Below, piece after piece: positions 22,164 through 28,685 of a DNA stretch of 28,685 nucleotides. A model generated the notes under the pieces. That model searched no databases. It saw only the letters and a program-made list of their open reading frames with translations, and had not been told where the DNA came from. A program made the translations under genes and the position numbers. The stretch lies in the NCBI GenBank assembly GCA_001777665.1, contig MFEQ01000002.1, positions 1 through 28,685 of the forward strand, written 5' to 3'. This DNA is from Candidatus Doudnabacteria bacterium RIFCSPHIGHO2_02_FULL_42_25. GTDB taxonomy: Bacteria; Patescibacteria; Doudnabacteria; UBA920; O2-02-FULL-48-8. How positions within the stretch are numbered: the first letter of the stretch is position 1; each line of letters starts with the position of its first letter.

Positions 22164-22236
22164 AGTAATTAGTTATTCGTCGGCGCTGCGCGTATCGTCT
22201 AACGTTAACCGATACGCGTGGCGCTGCCGTATAACG
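22164..22236. repeat. Dispersed intergenic repeat, copy B
   Basis: This copy matches the element at 8831-8940 in both arms, in the same orientation, but has a shorter middle. Its centre is a perfect inverted repeat, CGCGTATCG against CGATACGCG in minus-strand reading, around a TAACGTTA palindrome. Two AATTAGT heptamers (22160-22173) overlap its left end. It lies between the second and third genes of the cohesin operon. Confidence 0.7.
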
Positions 22237-22240
22237 CCCT

Positions 22241-23869
22241 TTATTGTTCACCTAAGACCAACCAGTGCCTGTTCATGAAAGAGTAGTCGATCGCATTGAC
22301 CAATCCGTCTTGATTAAGATCAGCACTAGCATTGGTAGTAAACCAGTTAATATTAAGAATAGAAAAATCGACAGAATTGATAATGTTATCTTGATTAATA
22401 TCACCAATAAATAGTTGAGGGGTACTAATGGCAGCAGTTGAAGCCAAATCAACACTGACCAATCGCGTCAGAAATGGTGCTGCGCCAATTTTGAAATAAA
22501 CAGCTTGAGCGGGAAGTTGCAGGGTGATCGAGGCTTGGGCATTTACATCTGTAGTAAAACTAAATGGCGATATTAAAGCAACTTTGGAAAGATTTAACAC
22601 AGATAAGGTGCCACTCAAACTAGCAGACGAACGACCTTCAGTTACAACGGTAAACTTTTTTGTAACGAAGGTTTGGGCGGAGCCAGCCAACAAACTGGTT
22701 TGGTTAGCATCGACAATGTCAGCTCCGTAAACATATACTGAATGATAAGCTCCGTTTTGGTAAGAGACCGGCACTGTATATTCAAAACCATGATTCCCTG
22801 TAATTCCAGCTGCAGCACGGACATCTGGTCGATCAATATTAGCAGGAATAGTAGCGATCAAAGTACCAGTACCCGATGGCCCGTCAATATAAATTTTGAC
22901 TTGGTTAGATGAAGAGGAATTATCCGGATCATAACTCCAACCGCGAATAACGCTGGTTGTACTTACTGCATCCAGGTTTCCGACAGCAGAAGCATTGTTG
23001 TTAACTGTAACTGAAACTGAACTTGAAGTTGTAGTATTGGCTGCGGCATCTCTAGCGACAGCTGTAACTATATGACTGCCACTGGTAAAGGTGGTCGTAT
23101 TCCAAGTCACACTGTAAGGTGAGGTGGTATCTTCTGATCCCAAGTTTATCCCATCGACTTTGAATTGGACTCCCATAACCCCGACGTTATCAGAGGCCGT
23201 TGCTGCAACTGTAACTGAAGTTCCAGAAACTGTCGCTCCAGCAGTAGGTGAACTTATACTCACAGTGGGAGGTGTACTGTCAACCACGACAGCGGTCACA
23301 GTGTAAGAACCATTGGTAACAGCGGACAGTCGATCATTGCCCTGATAAGCAACATTGGTATCAGAAGTACTCCCCAATGTAAAATCAAAAGTCACTGCTG
23401 ATACACCGGCAGCAGTTGCTTGAAAATTAATCGTGGCCAAAGTGCCAGAGCCTGTAAAGCTCGTTCCGCCAGTGGTAGATTGAGAAAATTGAATAGTCCC
23501 GGCGGTATTATTTACAGTATTAATCGCGGTATTTGTCATGAGCGATCCCGGACTGATTTGGACGCCCGGCAGACTTGCGTTCGCGTCATTGATCTGCAAC
23601 ACAGCTGGATTGAACCTTATAGAATAAATATCCACGCCATCAACTGGGTTGCCGGCCGTATTTAAAGTTACATTTACATTAAACGATGAACCGACCGATG
23701 GCGAGCTACTTGATGGCGATAAAGCCAAAGTAGCCGTGGTTTGAGCTTGAGCGACCTGATCGTTAACTTGTGTTAAAACTAAGGCTCCGATACCAACGCA
23801 AAAAACCACGAGTAGTACCCAGTGGTGATGAGACGAATTTTTGTTTTTGTTTTTGTTTTTTTTGGTCAT
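22241..23869 (-). CDS. Cohesin-Ig-dockerin adaptor protein, 542 aa
   Basis: The basic N-terminus (KKNKNKNKNSSHHH) precedes a hydrophobic segment at about 17-36 and an AQAQ cleavage-like site. Then come a cohesin-like domain (about 45-195; VDGVDIYSIRFNPAVLQIND, DTNVAYQGNDRLSAV), an Ig-like domain (about 205-292; SISSPTAGATVSGTSVTV), a domain of the GWSYDPD-HGFEYTV type (about 295-410) and a beta-rich linker. The C-terminus (about 488-537) is a type I dockerin with two good calcium loops, DINQDNIINSVDF and DLNQDGLVNAIDY. Carrying both a cohesin and a dockerin, it could bridge an anchored cohesin and a dockerin protein, like an adaptor scaffoldin (inference from the family). The start lies 5 bp after the stop of the preceding gene. 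Confidence 0.85.
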   Translation of the reverse strand: MTKKNKNKNKNSSHHHWVLLVVFCVGIGALVLTQVNDQVAQAQTTATLALSPSSSSPSVGSSFNVNVTLNTAGNPVDGVDIYSIRFNPAVLQINDANASLPGVQISPGSLMTNTAINTVNNTAGTIQFSQSTTGGTSFTGSGTLATINFQATAAGVSAVTFDFTLGSTSDTNVAYQGNDRLSAVTNGSYTVTAVVVDSTPPTVSISSPTAGATVSGTSVTVAATASDNVGVMGVQFKVDGINLGSEDTTSPYSVTWNTTTFTSGSHIVTAVARDAAANTTTSSSVSVTVNNNASAVGNLDAVSTTSVIRGWSYDPDNSSSSNQVKIYIDGPSGTGTLIATIPANIDRPDVRAAAGITGNHGFEYTVPVSYQNGAYHSVYVYGADIVDANQTSLLAGSAQTFVTKKFTVVTEGRSSASLSGTLSVLNLSKVALISPFSFTTDVNAQASITLQLPAQAVYFKIGAAPFLTRLVSVDLASTAAISTPQLFIGDINQDNIINSVDFSILNINWFTTNASADLNQDGLVNAIDYSFMNRHWLVLGEQ

Positions 23870-23874
23870 GGATG

Positions 23875-24492
23875 CTATTTCGGACTAATCATATAAATAC
23901 CGTCCACGACTTTGCTCAACTGATCTTTGCCTTTGTAGGCAGCATTGGTATCAACCGTGCTGCGTTCAGAAAAATCAAATTTCAAGTATGCCGTACCTGA
24001 AGCCAAGGCTTTGAAATGAATAGTGGCCAATATACCTTTACCAAGGAAATGTGTCCCACCTTGGGACAATTGGCTAAACTTGATGGTTCCGGTCGAAGGA
24101 GAAACTAAATTTGCTGCATTCAGTTCCATAATTTTTCCAGGCTGAATCTGGACACCGCTAGTATCAGAGTCATCATCGATCACGGACAGCAGTGTCGGAT
24201 CATAATGCAAAGCGTAAATATCCACACCGTCTACCGGTTCAGAAGCAGTATCTAATATTATATCGACACTAAACTTATCCCCTGCTTTAATATTTTGAGT
24301 TTGAGGATCAAGTGTTATTTGCGCTCTGGCTTTGGCTAAGTTCACACTGACTCCTGGATCATTAAAACTCATCCAGTCCTGAATTCTCAATGACACCGCA
24401 GCCCAAACCAGAAGCAAAACTAAAACGAGCACTATCCAATGGATATATGCGTGATGGTCATTATCATGCCATCTTTTGTACCAACTTTGCAT
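23875..24492 (-). CDS. N-terminally membrane-anchored single-cohesin protein, 205 aa
   Basis: A charged cytoplasmic N-terminus (MQSWYKRWHDNDHHAYIH) is followed by one hydrophobic segment (about residues 19-36, WIVLVLVLLLVWAAVSL) with no clear cleavage site. The rest is one cohesin-like domain (about 55-203; KAGDKFSVDIILDTASEPVD, GVDIYALHYDP, STGTIKFSQLS, DTNAAYKGKDQLSKV). It is thus probably a signal-anchored cohesin facing outward, able to hold a dockerin protein at the membrane. It is the first gene of the three-gene operon, with a strong promoter upstream. The His- and Trp-rich N-terminus is unusual. Confidence 0.83.
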   Translation of the reverse strand: MQSWYKRWHDNDHHAYIHWIVLVLVLLLVWAAVSLRIQDWMSFNDPGVSVNLAKARAQITLDPQTQNIKAGDKFSVDIILDTASEPVDGVDIYALHYDPTLLSVIDDDSDTSGVQIQPGKIMELNAANLVSPSTGTIKFSQLSQGGTHFLGKGILATIHFKALASGTAYLKFDFSERSTVDTNAAYKGKDQLSKVVDGIYMISPK

Positions 24493-24533
24493 TTTTGTTA
24501 TTTTTTATTTCTTAATGATTAATTTATATATAT

Positions 24534-24562
24534 ATTATAGCACACTTTCTTGAAGTTGTCCA
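24534..24562 (-). promoter_or_regulatory. Promoter of the three-gene cohesin operon
   Basis: TGGACA (24562-24557), 17 bp spacer and TATAAT (24539-24534) with an upstream TG form an extended -10 promoter facing the gene at 24492. Its TGCTATAATATAT core is nearly the same as that of the giant-gene promoter at 20308. Confidence 0.75.
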
Positions 24563-24574
24563 TATTCACGTATC

Positions 24575-24634
24575 AAAGATCAATGAACAAAGAACAAAGC
24601 TGATCCTTGTTACGTGATCCTTGATCATTGTTTA
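24575..24634. repeat. 7-bp array adjoining the stop codon of the propeller protein gene
   Basis: About eight heptamer steps (AAAGATC, AATGAAC, AAAGAAC, AAAGCTG, ATCCTTG, TTACGTG, ATCCTTG, ATCATTG) run up to the TAA stop at 24632-24634. AACAAAG is repeated at 24586-24599, the same word as in the signal peptide at 22093. No hairpin terminator is visible here. Confidence 0.7.
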
Positions 24635-27600
24635 AAGAGCCGGTTCGGGTGATGGTACTGGCTCAGGCGAAGGCGCTGGAGCCGGAGGAGGTTCCGGAGC
24701 CGGTGCTGGTTCAGGGATTACTTCTGGCGCTGGTTCTGGCGCCACTTCAGGTTCAGGCGTTGGTTCCGGAGCTGGCGCTGGACTTGGCGCTGGTGCAGGT
24801 GCTGGACTTGGAGTGCTCACGACCTGGACAGTACCTTGCGAATCATATCCATCTTGCTTCCCTATCACGACATAGTGAACGATTGAAGATGTGATAGAGC
24901 CGCTCAACCCAAAGGTCTTGATTTTGAACCCAGTGTAATTATTGTCCGCATCTTTGGTCCAGGATGAAATTTGAGCAAACACTGGTTGATCTGATTCAGG
25001 GGTTAATTGTACCGATGGTTTACCAGTTCCCAAATCATAGCTAAAGGTCACGGTTGCTTCACCATTCGCATCCGTAGCAATGGAGCCGGCAAATGTATCA
25101 TCTTTAACTATGATGTTCCCCGCAATTGCGACATCCCCTCTGGCGTTGATATTAAAGACTTCTGAATCATTGGAACTAACAACTACAATTGCTTCTTCTG
25201 GATCGAGTGTGGTTGCAGAAATATTTACTGTGCCATTATTCTTGATTAAGAATTTATCAGTGCCACTTTGCTGAAGTTGCAATAGGTCACCGCTACCGTT
25301 TTGGTCGACGATGAACGCAGCGTCGTTGTCTGTAGTCGCAAATAATTTAGTGGATCCGCTTCTTTGCAAATTGATATTACCATCAGCATCGATTGAGAGG
25401 CTTGGATCGTTGTAGCTGGATCGAACGAAGACCATGACTGTATTTTCTGTTTGAGTTCCATCGTAGCCACTTAACGCCTGACCAATGACTGTCCCTGGTT
25501 GCGTAGATTTCATCCCTACTCCAGGGACTGACGAAGTGGTTACGTAATCCCCGACTTCAATCGGCCCGTTTTCCAAATTCACTCGGACTGGGACACGACC
25601 AACCAAAGCTATAGGCATCGGGTTGTCAGATTCTGGAACATTATAACCAGTTGAGGAAAAGTCACTGTAGTTATCAGAGACAATTCCTAGAGCAGTTGGA
25701 TCATAAGGACCGACAGAGCGAACTAATTTTTTGATCGGTTGACCTTCATTGTTGACCACAGTTTCGCTACCAATGCTAACGATTTCGCCATAAGTAATTC
25801 CTGTTTCCACTGGATACATTTCCGCATAGTCACCAGTTGGATTACCTGAACAGTCATAGAGCTCGGCATCTGGTTCAACACCAGAGGTTTGGTTATCCGC
25901 ACCTCCTGGTGCGACGAAACAAACACCTTCGGTCGAAGCTCCGGCATTCAAACTTACGTTAACTCGACCATCAGCTAAGACTGCAAATTTCACGTTATCT
26001 GTGGTGGCATCGCCAGTAACTGAAGCATCTGACTCAATCTGGAAAACAGCTTGGGTGTTAGTAGACTCTTCTGTGTTGATATACACACCAGTCGCATTAT
26101 CGGCATCATCAATCAAAACATCAACTCGACCAGTATCATCGATTTTGAATTTCGAAGAAGAATTCTTTTGGAGATCCAGGAAATTACCATTGAATGTACC
26201 GGAAGCTACTGCGAAGTTCATAGCCAAACCAGTACCACTAAAGGTAGAGGTTTCTTGATAGAGACTAACCAAGGTCGAAGAAGTGATATTATCGGAATAT
26301 GCACGTATGGCATTTCCAACTGATCCATCACCGCTGTTATTCAAATCCGCAAATACCGCAGCTGGTTGTGTGACAGTCGAAGCTTGAGCAGTAGTTTCAG
26401 CGTGTACTCCAAATGTTTTGGCAAATACGGCGATACCTTCGTTGGTTCCAGCATTGTTCGTGCCGGTGTTGGTTTGGATTTCCAAACCACGGGTAGTGTT
26501 TACACAATCAGTTGCAGAACAATCATTATCTATAACTTTGATATATTCACCGATATAGTTCGCATCAATTCCTGAAGCTGATGAAATAGTACTAATAAAT
26601 CTGTTCCCAAACTGATAAGTACCGTCTGTAGTCGTGTTGGTCATAGCGTAGTTCCCGTACAAGCCGGCGACAGCATTGGCTCCTGTGGCCACTCCACTAT
26701 TCAAACTTGCATCGATGACAACTGGACCATTCGATTGGATGCCACCAAGACCGACATTCAATGCATTGCCAATCGTCAGGTCATTGAAGACATTAGCATT
26801 GTCTGTCACGGTCAATGAACCAGCGGCCACTGCTCCAATTGTCGCTGCTGGAGCATCAACACCCGCTATATCATAAGCTCGGAATTCATTACCTGCTACT
26901 GTATCAAGGGCTGCAAAGAGATATTTACCAGCTAAGAATACTTCATTCACTCCAATCGAGACATCAACTCCAGCCACCATCGCCGGCGCTGCGGTATCTA
27001 GCACATCCGCAATTCTGATGTCGCTACCAGCAACAGTTGCAGCTCCAAGGTAGGCATATTTGCCATAATTGGTTACGGTATTCACGTCTGCTCCAACTTC
27101 CAATCCCCCAACTTCAGCACTGATCGCTGTCGGGTCACCAATGTTGTAAATTTGGAGCTCATTGCCAGCACCAGAATCAGTCCCAATATATGCGAACTTT
27201 CCAGAAGCAACCACGGAATTAACTTCTTTGGCGACATTCACACCATTTGCGGCGGCTGGATCAAATGGATTGGAAATATCATAAATGATAAATTCACAAC
27301 CCGTGACTGTGGTTCCCGAACAGGTACCAGTGGAAGTGTCACGACCAATATATGCATACTTACCTTGGACGTAAACTGAATTGCCATTATAGTGAGTAGC
27401 AGCGTCTACAAAATCTTCGCCACCAAGTGCAACTGGTAACGATGGAACAGTAATATCGTAAATTGCAAACTCACAACCTGTCAAAGTCGCTGCCGAACAC
27501 GTGCCATTATCATTTTCTTTGGCCATATATAGATATTTGCCGACTACGAAAATACTATTGACCGAACCCTCAGTTCCGACGTTGCCTCCGGTATCAACAC

Positions 27601-28685
27601 TGCCTGTCAGCGAAGGTGATGATGGATTTGAAATATCGTAAATTCGAAGTTCAGCACCAGTAGATGCATCTCCGACAACTCCCACGTAAGCATACTTCCC
27701 AGCCACAAAAATTGTTTTCACGTTTTGGTTATATGAGGCTCCACCAACTGCAGCAGGGATACTGGCTGGATTATGGATATCATAAATTCTGAATTCATTG
27801 CCTGCACCTGCGTCAGAATCTAAACCAATATAAGCATACTTACCTTGGACAAATACTGTGTTCACGTCCAGATCAGGAGCCACTCCACCCAACGTTCCAG
27901 GTGTACCGTTGGTTCCAGAAGTTCCATGAGTACTTTGGATAACTCCATTTCGAGCAATCAATGGGGTATCATTATCTAGTTCAAAAATTGCATCACCGCT
28001 TCCATTTGGTGAAAAGGTCAAATCCTCGTTCGTGCTCGTAGTAATATCTATAGTCGCTCCAGCAATCTGAAGACCAGTGTCAGAATCACCAAAAATTACA
28101 TGATTACCGGCGTTACCCACATCCTGGAGGAGTAACATGTCATTGCCAACATCATCTTCAAAGGTAATGCCTCCACCATTGAGCAGGACTAATTGAGTAG
28201 TTGAATCGTTGAAGAAAATGTTCTGATCCCAGTTAGCACCAATTGATAACCCAATCTCTGTTACTGCTGAAGCAGAAGCAAGGGAGCTAATGTTTAATGC
28301 AATCAAAGTGTCTGAATCACCAGTAGTCGCGGACGTGGTGTCAATATTGATTCCGGTAACTATATCGCCATCCACGTCGTCAGCTAAAGTTAAGTTAATA
28401 TCTTGAGATTGTCCTGTGGTCAGTGATTGGGTTAATGTTAATCCTGTTCCATCAGTATCAGGAGCTATGGTAGTAAAGCCTTCAGCGATAACATCAAAGT
28501 CGTCAAAGTTAATGACTCCATCTGTTCCTTCAATCTCATTCGCTCCGATGTTGAGAGCATTGTCTATGTTAGCAGCTGAAGCATCAATCGCATCAGTAAC
28601 ACCAGCGTTGACTCCAGAGGAGGTAATGAGGATTCCATCAGGCATGGATCCTGCGGTATCATCGGCATTGTTAATGAAGATACCT
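24632..28685 (-). CDS. Tail-fibre-like surface protein with seven-blade LVIVD propeller, partial (>1350 aa)
   Basis: The frame stays open to the right edge, past the ATG at 28645 (upstream codons read GIFINNADDTAGS), so the N-terminus is missing. The visible part starts with tail-like beta repeats (DALNIGANEIEGTDGVINFD, LTLADDVDGDIVTGINID). Between about 27900 and 26850 lie exactly seven GKYAYIG...IYDI repeats, the LVIVD pattern expected for a seven-blade beta-propeller; blades 3 and 4 carry a short Cys-flanked insertion (CSAATLTGC, CSGTTVTGC). Later come more beta repeats, a domain with GDYAEMYPVETGITYGEIVS and VALVGRVP-like motifs (ALVGRVPVRVNLENGPIEVG), a beta-sandwich and a Pro-Ala-Glu-rich tail of about 58 residues. 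The last could cross a wall or envelope layer. No catalytic residues are recognised. Confidence 0.82.
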   Translation of the reverse strand, partial: GIFINNADDTAGSMPDGILITSSGVNAGVTDAIDASAANIDNALNIGANEIEGTDGVINFDDFDVIAEGFTTIAPDTDGTGLTLTQSLTTGQSQDINLTLADDVDGDIVTGINIDTTSATTGDSDTLIALNISSLASASAVTEIGLSIGANWDQNIFFNDSTTQLVLLNGGGITFEDDVGNDMLLLQDVGNAGNHVIFGDSDTGLQIAGATIDITTSTNEDLTFSPNGSGDAIFELDNDTPLIARNGVIQSTHGTSGTNGTPGTLGGVAPDLDVNTVFVQGKYAYIGLDSDAGAGNEFRIYDIHNPASIPAAVGGASYNQNVKTIFVAGKYAYVGVVGDASTGAELRIYDISNPSSPSLTGSVDTGGNVGTEGSVNSIFVVGKYLYMAKENDNGTCSAATLTGCEFAIYDITVPSLPVALGGEDFVDAATHYNGNSVYVQGKYAYIGRDTSTGTCSGTTVTGCEFIIYDISNPFDPAAANGVNVAKEVNSVVASGKFAYIGTDSGAGNELQIYNIGDPTAISAEVGGLEVGADVNTVTNYGKYAYLGAATVAGSDIRIADVLDTAAPAMVAGVDVSIGVNEVFLAGKYLFAALDTVAGNEFRAYDIAGVDAPAATIGAVAAGSLTVTDNANVFNDLTIGNALNVGLGGIQSNGPVVIDASLNSGVATGANAVAGLYGNYAMTNTTTDGTYQFGNRFISTISSASGIDANYIGEYIKVIDNDCSATDCVNTTRGLEIQTNTGTNNAGTNEGIAVFAKTFGVHAETTAQASTVTQPAAVFADLNNSGDGSVGNAIRAYSDNITSSTLVSLYQETSTFSGTGLAMNFAVASGTFNGNFLDLQKNSSSKFKIDDTGRVDVLIDDADNATGVYINTEESTNTQAVFQIESDASVTGDATTDNVKFAVLADGRVNVSLNAGASTEGVCFVAPGGADNQTSGVEPDAELYDCSGNPTGDYAEMYPVETGITYGEIVSIGSETVVNNEGQPIKKLVRSVGPYDPTALGIVSDNYSDFSSTGYNVPESDNPMPIALVGRVPVRVNLENGPIEVGDYVTTSSVPGVGMKSTQPGTVIGQALSGYDGTQTENTVMVFVRSSYNDPSLSIDADGNINLQRSGSTKLFATTDNDAAFIVDQNGSGDLLQLQQSGTDKFLIKNNGTVNISATTLDPEEAIVVVSSNDSEVFNINARGDVAIAGNIIVKDDTFAGSIATDANGEATVTFSYDLGTGKPSVQLTPESDQPVFAQISSWTKDADNNYTGFKIKTFGLSGSITSSIVHYVVIGKQDGYDSQGTVQVVSTPSPAPAPAPSPAPAPEPTPEPEVAPEPAPEVIPEPAPAPEPPPAPAPSPEPVPSPEPAL

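Overview
The window reads as chromosomal DNA from a small-genome bacterium, most likely a member of the Patescibacteria / candidate phyla radiation (inference). Three things suggest this: a 16S rRNA 5' end at the left edge; a lone Cas2/PaaX-like repressor; and a very large block of secreted or membrane-anchored surface proteins built from cohesin, dockerin, Fn3/Ig, LamG, beta-propeller and phage-tail-like modules, with almost no metabolic genes. TGA is a normal stop here, so there is no sign of the recoding known in Gracilibacteria/Absconditabacteria. Nothing finer than phylum level can be placed from about 70 nt of 16S.

Left part (1-3020). The 16S rRNA runs leftwards out of the window. It is preceded by a leader of about 500 nt packed with hairpins and by a near-consensus promoter. 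Back to back with it is a rightward promoter for a run of four very small genes: a one-TM peptide, a receiver-like protein without phospho-acceptor Asp, a two-TM protein, and a protein with a CCHC zinc knuckle plus an H-x3-C-x2-C motif. Next come a winged-helix/Cas2-fold repressor with its own operator-promoter and a second small operon (a basic 83-aa protein overlapping a receiver-like protein). A bidirectional terminator closes this part.

Main part (3020-28685). Almost everything is on the minus strand and exported. From right to left: a partial tail-fibre-like protein with a seven-blade LVIVD propeller; a three-gene cohesin operon (N-terminally anchored cohesin; cohesin-Ig-dockerin; cohesin plus C-terminal repeats); a rightward MNT nucleotidyltransferase with the stub of its HEPN partner; a 3047-aa beta-solenoid/LamG adhesin; a 646-aa tail-like secreted protein; a small conserved membrane protein; a GIY-YIG nuclease flanked by palindromic repeats; and a second cluster of one dockerin protein followed by two membrane-anchored cohesin proteins. 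Cohesins and dockerins are known to bind each other in cellulosomes. Here no catalytic glycoside hydrolase is present, so the likely role (inference) is assembly of a non-cellulosomal surface coat or adhesion apparatus.

Non-coding structure is unusually informative. Tandem 7-bp arrays lie at the stop codons of several genes and also encode signal-peptide cores when read in the opposite direction. There are two divergent promoter pairs with overlapping -35 boxes, at least two apparently leaderless starts, a palindromic element flanking the GIY-YIG gene, and a dispersed repeat present twice.
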